A DNA stretch of 64,000 nucleotides, taken from assembly GCF_003265325.1 (NCBI RefSeq), contig NZ_QGNX01000003.1:62001-126000 (forward strand), written 5' to 3'. Shown here piece after piece: positions 42,780-51,517 of this stretch. The DNA comes from Oceanibium sediminis (lineage in GTDB: Bacteria > Pseudomonadota > Alphaproteobacteria > Rhodobacterales > Rhodobacteraceae). Numbering within the stretch: the stretch's first letter is position 1; every line of letters begins with the position of its first letter. Below the pieces are notes generated by a model that was not told the DNA's origin, ran no database searches, and worked only from the letters and a program-made list of their open reading frames with translations. The position numbers were made by a program, and so were the translations under genes.

Positions 42780-43948
42780 ATCCCGAGCTCGGCAAAGAAG
42801 ATGGAAAAGAAGGCGTCCACGACGATCACCGCGAAAATGGCCGTCACAACGGCGTTGGAGGTCATCCGCCCCAGCGATTCCGCCGTGCCCCTGACCTGCA
42901 TGCCCGCGTGACAGCCCACGACGCCGATAACCAGCGCGAAGACCGGCGCCTTGATCAGCCCGACGAAGACATGGGAAATGTCCGTCCCTTCGATCAGGCG
43001 GATGCGGAACATGGAGGGCGAGATGCCAAGCTCCAACCAGGACATCAGCGCGCCGCCGAGCAGGCCGGAGACGTTGGCGATCAGCCCCAGGATCGGCAGC
43101 ATCAGCAGCAGCGCCAGGATGCGCGGCAGGAAAAGCACCATCGCCGGGTCCAGGCCCAGCGTGCGCATCGCGTCGATTTCCTCGCGCATCTTCATCGACC
43201 CGATCGCCGCCGTGAAGGCCGAGGCGGTGCGCCCCGCGACGATGATCGCGGTCAGCAGGATGCCAAGCTCACGCAGGACTGAAATCGCGATCAGGTCCAC
43301 GACGAAGACCTCTGCCCCGAACTGGCGCAACTGCGCCGAGCCCTGGAAGGCCAGCACCACCCCGATCAGGAACGCCATCAGCGCGACGATGGGCACGGCG
43401 CGAAAGCCCACGTCCTCGGAATGCGCCACGAGCGAGGTCAACGGGAACTTGCGCGGGTTAACAAGGATCCGCCCGAGGCTCGAGAAGAACATGCCAAGGT
43501 AGCCCGTCAACTCCAGCGCGAAGCTGACCCCTTTCACCACCGCGCGCCCGGTTGCTTCAAGGAAGGCCCTGAGGTCCATCCTTTGCCGTGGCGGGGTTTC
43601 CGGCTTCGGCATCGCGTCGCGCACGCTTTTCAGCACCTGCAGGGCGTTGTCGCTGGCGTTCGCGACATGCAGCGCGCCGCCCGCCGCGCTCAGCCGTTGC
43701 TCGAACGTCGACAGAGCCCAGGCCCCGGCGGTATCGATATGGCTGACAGCGCCGAGGTCGGCGGTCACCTGGCCCGTCCCCGCGATGCTTGAGAGTTGCT
43801 GGTGCAGCCGGGTCACATCGTGCACCGTCAGCGCCCCCGAAAGGCTGAGCTGCCCCCCGTCCCCGGTCGCATCGAACTGCATCTGAAACCCATTCTCCGC
43901 CACGGGGCGCGTCTCCAGTCTCTCGGCACCAATGTCCTGGGCGCGCAT
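42776..43948 (-). CDS. mlaE: MlaE-type permease with N-terminal STAS domain
   Basis: A 390-residue fusion. Residues ~25-115 are a STAS domain (GGQLSLSGALTVHDVTRLHQQL, SHIDTAGAWALSTFEQRL), the job done in E. coli by separate MlaB. Residues ~130-388 are the MlaE permease: ELTGYLGMFFSSLGRIL, VPIVALMAFLIGVVLAFQG, MKMREEIDAMRTLGLDPAMVLFLPRI (the coupling region that meets MlaF), and a final IFAVIVVDAFFSIFF helix. First gene of the four-gene minus-strand operon. STAS-MlaE fusions are common in Alphaproteobacteria. Confidence 0.92.
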   Translation of the reverse strand: MRAQDIGAERLETRPVAENGFQMQFDATGDGGQLSLSGALTVHDVTRLHQQLSSIAGTGQVTADLGAVSHIDTAGAWALSTFEQRLSAAGGALHVANASDNALQVLKSVRDAMPKPETPPRQRMDLRAFLEATGRAVVKGVSFALELTGYLGMFFSSLGRILVNPRKFPLTSLVAHSEDVGFRAVPIVALMAFLIGVVLAFQGSAQLRQFGAEVFVVDLIAISVLRELGILLTAIIVAGRTASAFTAAIGSMKMREEIDAMRTLGLDPAMVLFLPRILALLLMLPILGLIANVSGLLGGALMSWLELGISPSMFRIRLIEGTDISHVFVGLIKAPVFALVIGVVGCHAGMQVRGTAESLGRMTSNAVVTAIFAVIVVDAFFSIFFAELGI

Positions 43949-44202
43949 GGCCCGAAATCCGCAAGATTACACGTTCGCCGCCCCGAAGGAAGCAACGCGC
44001 AACCGGCGCTTTGTGCTGCTACCCCAGAATGACCGCGCGCGGAAGGTTTTTCCATGGGCTTCCAGATATTTACCCCGGCTTGCGCCCTACGCCCGCGTCG
44101 CCGGGGCGGGCGAGGTGTTCCTGCGGCAGGCGCAGCGCGGCATGGGCGTTCGGCGCACGGATGGCCTGTTGTCCCGGCCCAAAGAAGTGCAAGGATCGGC
44201 CC

Positions 44203-45102
44203 ATGGCGCGACTCAACCTCGAACATCTGTCCACCTTCCTTGCCGTCGTCCGTCTTGGCGGCGTGCGCAAGGCGGCCGTCGGGCTGAACCTGACCCAGCC
44301 CGCGATCACCGCCCGGATCAAGAACCTGGAGGACGCGCTGTCCTGCACCCTGTTCGACCGCGCCGGCGGGCGGATGCGCCTGACCAAGCGCGGGGAGTTG
44401 CTGCTCGCCCATGCGGAGAAGGTCGAGCACCTGGCCCAGCGGGTCGAGCGGGACGTCATGGACCCCGAGGGGATCGAGGGGCACCTGCGCCTCGGCGTGT
44501 CCGAAACCATCGCGCAATGCTGGCTGCCCGAGTTGATCAGCCGCCTGCACCGCGAATACCCGAAGCTTCAGATCGAGCTGAACGTCGATATCTCGGTAAA
44601 CCTGCGCGCTGCGCTGTTGAACCGGGAAATCGACCTGGCGATCCTGCTCGGGCCGATCTCGGAGTTTTCGGTGGACAACACGCCGCTGCCCGCGTTCGGG
44701 CTGGCGTGGTATGCCGCCGCCAATGCCGCCCCCGAGGTGACGGGCGCGGACTACCTGTCCCGCCCGGTTCTGACCTATGCGCGCAACACGCGGCCCTTCC
44801 GGGAGCTGAAGGAGCTGTTGCTGGATCGCGTCGGCCCGGATTTCCTGCTGTTCCCCTCTTCCTCGTTGTCCGCCTGTTTCCGCCTGGTCGAAGAGGATAT
44901 CGGCGTCGCCGTCCTGCCCCGCATCCTGGGACAGGACCTGGTGCGCGCCGGGCGCATCCGCGAGTTCGACCCGGGCTGGGTGCCCTCCCCGCTGCTGTTC
45001 ACCGCGTCCTACCTGGGCGAGCCGCGCAGCCAGATGGTGCAGACCAGCGCCGCGATCGCGCGCGAAGTCGCCGAAGGATACATGGCTGATAAAAATAATT
45101 GA
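44203..45102 (+). CDS. LysR family transcriptional regulator
   Basis: A 299-residue LysR protein. The winged-helix N-terminus reads LNLEHLSTFLAVVRLGGVRKAAVGLNLTQPAIT followed by a linker helix, and the effector domain begins LRLGVSETIAQCWLPELI (about residue 92). ATG at 44203 has AAGGA at a good distance; the longer frame to 44011 is not conserved-looking. It reads into the 5-oxoproline gene set (DUF1445, TRAP, Pxp) only 49 bases downstream, so it is the likely local activator, with the effector perhaps a D-amino acid or 5-oxoproline (inference). Confidence 0.9.
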   Translation: MARLNLEHLSTFLAVVRLGGVRKAAVGLNLTQPAITARIKNLEDALSCTLFDRAGGRMRLTKRGELLLAHAEKVEHLAQRVERDVMDPEGIEGHLRLGVSETIAQCWLPELISRLHREYPKLQIELNVDISVNLRAALLNREIDLAILLGPISEFSVDNTPLPAFGLAWYAAANAAPEVTGADYLSRPVLTYARNTRPFRELKELLLDRVGPDFLLFPSSSLSACFRLVEEDIGVAVLPRILGQDLVRAGRIREFDPGWVPSPLLFTASYLGEPRSQMVQTSAAIAREVAEGYMADKNN

Positions 45103-45151
45103 TCGAGTCAGAGAGAAATAATCGATTTGACCTTATTGTCTGAAGCAAGCG

Positions 45152-45991
45152 ATGCTTGTGCCCACAGGGGGACTTGCTTTGGACACCAGCTATTCATCAC
45201 TCAAGGCCAGCGATCTTGGCACGGTGCGCGCCGCCATCCGCGCGGGCGCCTACCAGTCCCACACGGCGGGGCTGGGGGCCGGGTACCTGCAAGCCAACCT
45301 CGCCATCATGCCAGAGGCGTTCGCCCTGGATTTCATGCGTTACTGCCAGCGCAATCCCAAGCCCTGCCCGCTGGTCGGCGTCTCGGACACCGGCAATCCG
45401 CTGATGTTCACGCTCGGGCGTGACATCGACATCCGCACCGATGTGCCGGCGTACAACATCTATCGTGACGGTCGGCTCAGCGGCGCGCAGGCCGATATTA
45501 CGGACCTGTGGACCGATGACCTGGTCGCCTTCGCGCTGGGCTGTTCCTTCACCTTCGAGCGGGCGCTGGAAGAGGCGGGCGTTCCCGTCTGGCATATCCA
45601 GAACAATACCACCGTGCCGATGTTCCGCTCCAACATAGATACCGTGCCCGCGGGGCCGTTTTCGGGTAAGATGGTCGTGTCCATGCGCGCGATCCCCGAA
45701 ACCCGCGTTGACGAGGTGACCGGGATCTCGGCCCGCTACCCGCAGGCGCACGGCGCGCCGGTGCATGTGGGCGATCCCGCCGGGCTGGGAATCGAGGATA
45801 TCGCAAGGCCCGAGTGGGGCGACCCTGCCCCGGTCGGGGCGGGCGAGGTGCCTGTGTTCTGGGCCTGCGGGGTCACCCCGCAAGTGGCGATCGAGGCGGC
45901 GCGCCTGCCGCTGTGCATCACCCACAAGCCCGGCCACATGCTGATCGCGGACGTCCCCGAGGACGCGGAGACGACCATCATAGCCCAATAG
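45152..45991 (+). CDS. D-glutamate cyclase-like / putative hydro-lyase (DUF1445)
   Basis: A 279-residue protein of the DUF1445 family. Typical blocks: RAAIRAGAYQSHTAGLGAGYLQANLAI, RNPKPCPLVGVSDTGNP, ALGCSFTFERALEEAGVPVWHI, GPFSGKMVVSMRAIP, and FWACGVTPQVAIEAARLPLCITHKPGHML. The human relative DGLUCY turns D-glutamate into 5-oxo-D-proline. Placement ahead of a TRAP transporter and PxpBCA fits 5-oxoproline metabolism. ATG at 45152 has a poor ribosome site; TTG at 45179 has AGGGGGA about eight bases upstream and could be the real start. Confidence 0.85.
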   Translation: MLVPTGGLALDTSYSSLKASDLGTVRAAIRAGAYQSHTAGLGAGYLQANLAIMPEAFALDFMRYCQRNPKPCPLVGVSDTGNPLMFTLGRDIDIRTDVPAYNIYRDGRLSGAQADITDLWTDDLVAFALGCSFTFERALEEAGVPVWHIQNNTTVPMFRSNIDTVPAGPFSGKMVVSMRAIPETRVDEVTGISARYPQAHGAPVHVGDPAGLGIEDIARPEWGDPAPVGAGEVPVFWACGVTPQVAIEAARLPLCITHKPGHMLIADVPEDAETTIIAQ

Positions 45992-46069
45992 ACGGCCCAA
46001 TAGACGGCAAAGCCCGTCATCCAAACACGACCCGAAACAAAAACCGAAAAATCCAACAAGGAGACGACC

Positions 46070-47107
46070 ATGAAACATCTGATGAGTGCCGCCGCCGCAA
46101 CCGCGCTGCTGACAGCCCCGGCCCTGGCCGAGGACCTGTCCGTCGTGGGCAGCTGGTCCGGCCTGCCGCTGCACATCCAGTACGAAGCCCCCTTCTGGAG
46201 CGAGACGCTCCCAGCCGCCTCGAACGGGCAGATCGAGGTGGCGCTGACCACCCACAACCAGATGAACCTGGGCCTTGGCGACGTCTATCCGCTGCTGGGC
46301 CAAGGCGTCTACGATGTCGCGATGACCGTGGCCGACTACGCCGTGTCCGACGCGCCCGAGCTTGAGGGGCTGGACGTGCCCCTGCTGGCGCTGACCGCGG
46401 ACGAGGCCCGCGCCATGGTCGATGCCGCGCGCCCGATGGTCGAGGATATCTACAACACCCGTTTCAACAGCCACGTGCTGGCCATCGCGCCCTATCCGCC
46501 GCAGATCGTTTTCTGCAACGCGGAAATCAACGGGCTGGACGATCTTGCGGGCAAGAAGGTCCGCGCCTCTGGCCGCATGACGGCCAAGTTCCTCGAAGCG
46601 CTGGGCGCCGAGGGCGTGAACGTCAGCTTCGCCGAGGTGCCCGGCGCGCTGCAAAAGGGCGTTGTCGATTGCGCCGTGACCGGGGCCGGATCCGGCTATT
46701 CCGCGGGCTGGTGGGAAGTGTCCACGCATCTGCTGCCGATCCCGCTGGGCGGCTGGGACAGCGTCGTGACGGCGATCAACCTGGACAAGTGGAACAGCCT
46801 CGATGCGGACATGCAGGCGCTGATTTCCGAGCAGGTGACGACGCAGTTCGAAGCTCCCGCCTGGGACAGCGCGCAGGACGCGCTGGTCAACGACATCGCC
46901 TGCCTGACCGGCAATGGCGACTGCCCGTCGGGTGAGGCGCGCTCCATGACACTGGTCGAGGTGTCGGACGCCGACTTCGAGAAGGCGCGCGAGGTGCTGG
47001 TCACCGAGGTGCTGCCCGAGTGGGCCGAACGCGCCGGCGCCGAATGGGCCGAGCGCTGGAACGCTTCGGTCGGTCAGGTCGTCGGCGTGACCATCGCCAC
47101 CAACTGA
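46070..47107 (+). CDS. TRAP transporter substrate-binding protein (DctP family)
   Basis: A 345-residue periplasmic protein with signal peptide MKHLMSAAAATALLTAPALA. DctP-family features: VYPLLGQGVYDVAMTVADYA in the first lobe, CNAEINGLDDLAGKKVRASGRMTAKFLEALGAEGVNVSFAEVPGALQKGVVDCAVTG with the arginine that usually holds the ligand carboxylate, and a cysteine pair late in the protein. It starts the TRAP trio and has GGAG upstream. The neighbours suggest 5-oxoproline or a D-amino acid as ligand; a carboxylate is expected for the family. Confidence 0.9.
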   Translation: MKHLMSAAAATALLTAPALAEDLSVVGSWSGLPLHIQYEAPFWSETLPAASNGQIEVALTTHNQMNLGLGDVYPLLGQGVYDVAMTVADYAVSDAPELEGLDVPLLALTADEARAMVDAARPMVEDIYNTRFNSHVLAIAPYPPQIVFCNAEINGLDDLAGKKVRASGRMTAKFLEALGAEGVNVSFAEVPGALQKGVVDCAVTGAGSGYSAGWWEVSTHLLPIPLGGWDSVVTAINLDKWNSLDADMQALISEQVTTQFEAPAWDSAQDALVNDIACLTGNGDCPSGEARSMTLVEVSDADFEKAREVLVTEVLPEWAERAGAEWAERWNASVGQVVGVTIATN

Positions 47108-47132
47108 TCCGCAAGCAAAAGGGGGGATCCCG

Positions 47133-47684
47133 ATGGACAGCAGACTACTGAACGGATTGCGCCGGATAAATCACGGGCTCGCAATCCTCATCGGGATCGT
47201 CCTGCTGGGCTGCGCGACGATTGTCCTTCTAGACATCGTCCTGCGGCAGCTGGGGTCCTCCTTCGGGGGCACGGACGAGATCAGCGGCTATGTCATGGCC
47301 ATCGTCACATCCTGGGGGATGGCCTACACGCTGCTGGAACTCGGCCACGTGCGGATCGACTTCCTGCGCGCCACGGGCGGCCCGAAGTTCCGCGCCGTCC
47401 TGGACCTGCTGGCGATGGTGATCCTTGCGGCCACCGTCAGCCTGATCGCGATCCAGTCCTGGCCGGTGCTTGAGCGCTCGCTTACCAACAGCTCTACCGC
47501 CAACACGCCGCTGGAAACACCGCTGGCGCTGGTGCAGACCCCTTGGTTCCTGGGCTGGGTCTGGTTCGCCATCGTGTCCTGGCTGACCTTCGTGTCGGCG
47601 CTGGCGATGGTGATGCGCGGGGACTACGGCCGCTCCGAAGCCGCCATCGGCGTCTTCGGCGAGGAAGAGGAGGTGCTGAAATGA
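47133..47684 (+). CDS. TRAP transporter small permease subunit (DctQ family)
   Basis: A 183-residue four-helix membrane protein: LAILIGIVLLGCATIVLLDIVLRQL, EISGYVMAIVTSWGMAYTLLELGHVRIDF (the characteristic DctQ centre, with the GHVRID turn), VLDLLAMVILAATVSLIAIQSW, and LGWVWFAIVSWLTFVSALAMVM. It pairs with the large permease, whose ATG overlaps its stop codon (ATGA). It is 25 bases after the binding-protein gene. Sodium-driven uptake at the inner membrane. Confidence 0.9.
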   Translation: MDSRLLNGLRRINHGLAILIGIVLLGCATIVLLDIVLRQLGSSFGGTDEISGYVMAIVTSWGMAYTLLELGHVRIDFLRATGGPKFRAVLDLLAMVILAATVSLIAIQSWPVLERSLTNSSTANTPLETPLALVQTPWFLGWVWFAIVSWLTFVSALAMVMRGDYGRSEAAIGVFGEEEEVLK

Positions 47685-48964
47685 TCGGCTATCTCTCCAT
47701 CGCGCTGCTGGGCCTGCTGTCGCTGTCGATCCCGGTGGGGATCGTGCTGTTCCTGCTGGGCTTCGGGATCGACACCTTCTTCAGCCCGTTCCCGTTGGTG
47801 AAGGGGCTGGGCAACCTCGTCTGGTCCACCTCCAACAACGCGACGCTGATCGCGATCCCCTTCTTCGTGCTGCTGGGCGAAATCCTTGTCCGCTCGGGAA
47901 TCGCCACGCGCACCTACGCGGCGCTGGACCGTTGGGTCAGCTGGCTGCCGGGCGGGCTGGTGCATGCCAATATCGCGACCGCGACGATGTTTTCCGCGAC
48001 CTCCGGTTCCTCCGTGGCGACGGCGGCGACGGTGGCGACCGTGGCCATGCCGCAGGCGGAAAAGCTGGGCTATGACCCCAAGCTGTTTTCCGGCGCCATC
48101 GCGGCCGGGGGCACGCTGGGCATCATGATCCCGCCGTCGATCAACCTGATCGTCTATGGCTTCCTGACCCAGACCTCGATCCCTCGCCTGTTCCTGGCCG
48201 GGCTGGTGCCGGGCCTGGCGCTGGCGCTGGCGTTCATCCTGGTTACCGTGATCATCTGCATGATCCGCCCGTCGCTTGGCGGGGCCCGCCGGGTGTTCCC
48301 GCTGGCCGAAATGCTGCGCGCGCTGGTGCAACTGGTGCCGATCATCCTGCTGTTCACGGTAATCATCGGCACCATCTACAAGGGCTGGGCCACCCCGACC
48401 GAGGCCGCCGCCGTCGGCGTGGCGGGCGCGGTGGTTATCGCGCTGATGTTCGGCACGGTGAACCTGTCGATGTTCGCGCAAAGCATCCTTGGCACGGTCA
48501 AGATCACCTCGATGATCATGCTGGTGATCATGGGCGCGTCGTTCCTGAACTTCACCCTCGCCTCCGCCGGGTTGGGTCGTGAGCTGGAGTCGCTGCTTGA
48601 GGGCATGGGCCTGTCGCCGATGATGACCATCCTCGTCGTGGTCTGCATCTACATCGTGCTGGGCTTCTTCATCGAAACGCTGTCGCTGATGGTGGTCACG
48701 ATCCCGATCATCGTGCCGCTGGTGGTGGAGCAGGGCTTCGATCCGATCTGGTTCGGCATCCTGATGATCGTGCTGATCGAGATGGCGCTGATCACCCCAC
48801 CCGTGGGCCTGAACCTCTACGTGGTGCAGGGCGCGCGCAAGAGCGGCAACATGAGCGATGTCATGCTCGGCACGATCCCCTACGTGCTGATGATGCTGGC
48901 CATGGTCGCCGCCCTGATCGCGTTCCCCCAGATCGCGCTGATGCTGCCCAATGCCTTGCAATGA
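47681..48964 (+). CDS. TRAP transporter large permease subunit (DctM family)
   Basis: A 427-residue protein with about twelve hydrophobic segments. DctM-family blocks include FFVLLGEILVRSGIA, MFSATSGSSVATAATVATVAMPQAEKLGYDPKLFSGAIAAGGTLGIMIPPSINLIVYG, GWATPTEAAAVGV, and IEMALITPPVGLNLYVVQG. The start is taken at 47681, where ATG overlaps the DctQ stop; the longer frame reaching to 47543 lies within dctQ. It forms the sodium-coupled transport channel with DctQ and receives solute from the DctP protein. Confidence 0.93.
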   Translation: MIGYLSIALLGLLSLSIPVGIVLFLLGFGIDTFFSPFPLVKGLGNLVWSTSNNATLIAIPFFVLLGEILVRSGIATRTYAALDRWVSWLPGGLVHANIATATMFSATSGSSVATAATVATVAMPQAEKLGYDPKLFSGAIAAGGTLGIMIPPSINLIVYGFLTQTSIPRLFLAGLVPGLALALAFILVTVIICMIRPSLGGARRVFPLAEMLRALVQLVPIILLFTVIIGTIYKGWATPTEAAAVGVAGAVVIALMFGTVNLSMFAQSILGTVKITSMIMLVIMGASFLNFTLASAGLGRELESLLEGMGLSPMMTILVVVCIYIVLGFFIETLSLMVVTIPIIVPLVVEQGFDPIWFGILMIVLIEMALITPPVGLNLYVVQGARKSGNMSDVMLGTIPYVLMMLAMVAALIAFPQIALMLPNALQ

Positions 48965-49715
48965 AGTCGGCGTGATGCCCAAAGACGCCAGCTGGCCCAG
49001 CCTGCGCACTGCCGGTTTCGACGGCTTCCTCGTCAGCTTCGCCCGAAGCCTGAGCGAGCCTGCGAACCGCGCCGCGCTGGCGTTCCGCGCGGCGGTGGAA
49101 CAGGCGGGCTGGGCCGGGGTGCACGAAACCTCGACCTCGCTCGTCTCCACCTACCTGCGGTTCGACCCATTGTGGGAAACCCATGACGAAATGCGCGCCC
49201 GCCTTGCGAAGCTGATCGACACGCGGGACTGGTTCGACGCCCCTTTGCCGGAGGGGCGCCGACTGTGGCGCATTCCCACCGTCTATGGCACCGACCTCGC
49301 CCCCCAGTTGGGCGAGGCCGCCAAGATGGCCGGGCTGAGTGAGGCGGCTGCGATCGCCTCCCTCTCGGAAACGCGGGTCAGGGTGCAGACGATCGGCTTC
49401 GCGCCGGGGCAGCCCTACCTCGGGGAATTGCCCGCGGACTGGGATATCCCGCGTCAGAGTGAGCTGACGGCCAGGGTGCCCGTCGGTGCGCTGACCGTGG
49501 CGATCCGCCAGATCGTGCTGTTCTCGGTCACCGCGCCAACCGGATGGCGGCACGTTGGTCAAACCGCGATCCGCCTGTTTCAGCCCGAGGCCGAGCACCC
49601 CTTCGTGCTGCGCCCCGGGGATGAAGTGATCTTTCCCGCCACCACCCCGGAGGCGCTTTCCAACATGCGCGACGCCGGCCCCATGGGCGGCGCCGAGGCG
49701 GAGGCGTTGAAATGA
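48951..49715 (+). CDS. pxpB: 5-oxoprolinase subunit PxpB (allophanate hydrolase subunit 1-like)
   Basis: A 254-residue protein with the KipI/PxpB fold: SFARSLSEPANRAALAFRAAVE in the N-terminal domain, and the cyclophilin-like part TIGFAPGQPYLGELPADWDIPRQSEL ... VPVGALTVAIRQIVLFSVTAPTGWRHVGQTAIRLF. With PxpA and PxpC it hydrolyses 5-oxo-L-proline to L-glutamate at the cost of ATP. The frame starts inside the last codons of the TRAP large permease (14-base overlap); ATG at 48975 is a possible later start. Its stop overlaps the pxpC start (ATGA). Confidence 0.88.
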   Translation: MPCNEVGVMPKDASWPSLRTAGFDGFLVSFARSLSEPANRAALAFRAAVEQAGWAGVHETSTSLVSTYLRFDPLWETHDEMRARLAKLIDTRDWFDAPLPEGRRLWRIPTVYGTDLAPQLGEAAKMAGLSEAAAIASLSETRVRVQTIGFAPGQPYLGELPADWDIPRQSELTARVPVGALTVAIRQIVLFSVTAPTGWRHVGQTAIRLFQPEAEHPFVLRPGDEVIFPATTPEALSNMRDAGPMGGAEAEALK

Positions 49716-50740
49716 GCCGCGAGTTGATCATTCATTCCAGCGGCCCCGGCGTCACCGTGCAGGACATGGGGCGGCCGGGATACCTTGGTTTCGGCCTGTC
49801 GCGCGGCGGGGCCGCTGACCGGATGGCGCTGCTCGAAGGGGCGGCGTTGCTGGGACAGTGGGCCGACTGCGCGGCGCTGGAAATGGCCGGCATGGGCGGC
49901 ACGTTCGAGGCGGGCGAGGATATGGTGATCGCCCTGACCGGCGCACCGATGAAAGCCAGTATCGACGGCGCGCGGATCGCCTGGAACGCCAGCCACGCCT
50001 TGCCGCAGGGCGCGCGGCTGAGCATCGGCGCGGTGGAGCAGGGCAGCTATGGTTACCTGCACCTCGCGGGCGGCATCGACACGCCCGAACTACTCGGCGC
50101 GCGCGGCACCCACTTGGCCGCCGGGCTTGGCCGCGCCCTCAAGGCGGGCGACCGTCTGCCCGTGGGCCCACCCGCCAGGGGCGCGGCCGCCAACCTGACC
50201 CTGCCGGTCAGTCCCCGCTTCGCCGGCGGCACGGTACGCGTGGTGCCCAGCCTGCAGACAGAGGTGTTCCCCCCCGAGGAAATAGCGCGCTTCGAGGCAA
50301 CCGCCTTCACCCGCGATACGCGGGGCAACCGCATGGGGGTGCGCCTCGTCTCACCTGACAAGGGCTTTGGAACCGACAGCGGCCTCAGCATCCTGTCCGA
50401 GGTGATCATCCCCGGCGATATCCAGGTCACCGGGGATGGCACGCCCTTCGTGCTGCTCACGGAATGCCAGACGACGGGGGGCTATCCGCGCATCGGCTCG
50501 GTCCTGCCCTACGATCTGCCCATCGTGGCGCAGGCGCAGGCCGGGGTGCCGCTGCGCTTCCGCTTCATCACGCTGGAGGAGGGGGTGCAGATCGCGCGGC
50601 GCGAACAGGCCCGGGCCGAGGGGTTGCGAAAGCTCCGCCGCCCGCTGATCCGCGATCCCCGTCACATGGCGGACCTGATAAGCTACCAGCTGATTAGCGG
50701 TGTCACGGCGGGGCATGACATGGAAAAGGCGGACACATGA
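49712..50740 (+). CDS. pxpC: 5-oxoprolinase subunit PxpC (biotin-dependent carboxyltransferase-like)
   Basis: A 342-residue KipA/allophanate hydrolase subunit 2-type protein: SSGPGVTVQDMGRPGYLGFGLSRGGAADR at the start, ALEMAGMGGTFEAGEDMVIALTGAPM, TRDTRGNRMGVRL, and a late ECQTTGGYPRIGSVLPYDLPIVAQ block. These are the conserved features of PxpC. It works with PxpB on the ATP-dependent activation of 5-oxoproline and with PxpA in ring opening. ATGA overlaps on both sides show tight translational coupling in the order B-C-A. Confidence 0.92.
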   Translation: MSRELIIHSSGPGVTVQDMGRPGYLGFGLSRGGAADRMALLEGAALLGQWADCAALEMAGMGGTFEAGEDMVIALTGAPMKASIDGARIAWNASHALPQGARLSIGAVEQGSYGYLHLAGGIDTPELLGARGTHLAAGLGRALKAGDRLPVGPPARGAAANLTLPVSPRFAGGTVRVVPSLQTEVFPPEEIARFEATAFTRDTRGNRMGVRLVSPDKGFGTDSGLSILSEVIIPGDIQVTGDGTPFVLLTECQTTGGYPRIGSVLPYDLPIVAQAQAGVPLRFRFITLEEGVQIARREQARAEGLRKLRRPLIRDPRHMADLISYQLISGVTAGHDMEKADT

Positions 50741-51510
50741 GCACGACGGTCGATCTGAACGCGGACATGGGCGAAAGCTTCGGGCCCTGGGTAATGGGCG
50801 ACGATGCGGCGATCCTCGATATCGTCACTTCGGCCAATATCGCCTGCGGGATGCACGCGGGCGACCCGGATGTCATGGCCTCGACGATCCGCGCGGCGGC
50901 GGAGCGGGGCGTGGGCATCGGCGCGCATCCCGGTTTTGCCGATTTGCAGGGCTTCGGGCGGCGGCGCATGTCGCTTCCTTCTGAAAGCCTGGCGCATCTG
51001 ATCCAGTACCAGCTTGGCGCGGCGCTGGCGATGACACGCGCCACGGGGGCAGAGCTGCGCCACCTGAAACTGCACGGCGCGCTGGCGAACATAGCCTCCG
51101 AGGATGTTGAGATTGCGCTGACCTGCTACCGCGCCGCGCTGGCGGTCGCGCCGGAGCTTGTCATCATGGTGCTCGCCGGGACGGCGCAGGAAAGGGCGGT
51201 GCGCCAGCTCGGGTGTCGTGCGGCTTGCGAGATCTTTGCCGACAGGGCCTATAACGCCGATTGCACGCTGGTGGACCGCCGCCTACCCGGGGCGGTGATC
51301 CACGATCCGGACGCGGCGGCGGCGCGGGTGGTGGAGATGGTGCGCGCGGGCGCGATCATCACGCCCGACGGCACCCATGTTCCCGCCCGGATCGATACCG
51401 TCTGCCTGCACGGCGACACCCCCGAGGCGGTGCAGATCGCGGCGCGCGCCCGTGCCGCGCTGGAAGCCGCCGGGGTCACGCTGGCGCCGTTGAGCGGCGC
51501 ACGCCTCTAA
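50737..51510 (+). CDS. pxpA: 5-oxoprolinase subunit PxpA (LamB/YcsF family)
   Basis: A 257-residue TIM-barrel-like LamB/YcsF protein. The N-terminus VDLNADMGESFGPW, then ILDIVTSANIACGMHAGDP, GVGIGAHPGFADLQGFGRR, and FADRAYNADCTLVDRRLPGAVI are all diagnostic. The aspartates and histidines in the first three blocks form the putative metal/active site. Last gene of the plus-strand set that begins with the LysR regulator; its stop is seven bases from the convergent molybdoenzyme gene. Confidence 0.94.
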   Translation: MSTTVDLNADMGESFGPWVMGDDAAILDIVTSANIACGMHAGDPDVMASTIRAAAERGVGIGAHPGFADLQGFGRRRMSLPSESLAHLIQYQLGAALAMTRATGAELRHLKLHGALANIASEDVEIALTCYRAALAVAPELVIMVLAGTAQERAVRQLGCRAACEIFADRAYNADCTLVDRRLPGAVIHDPDAAAARVVEMVRAGAIITPDGTHVPARIDTVCLHGDTPEAVQIAARARAALEAAGVTLAPLSGARL

Positions 51511-51517
51511 CGGCTGG

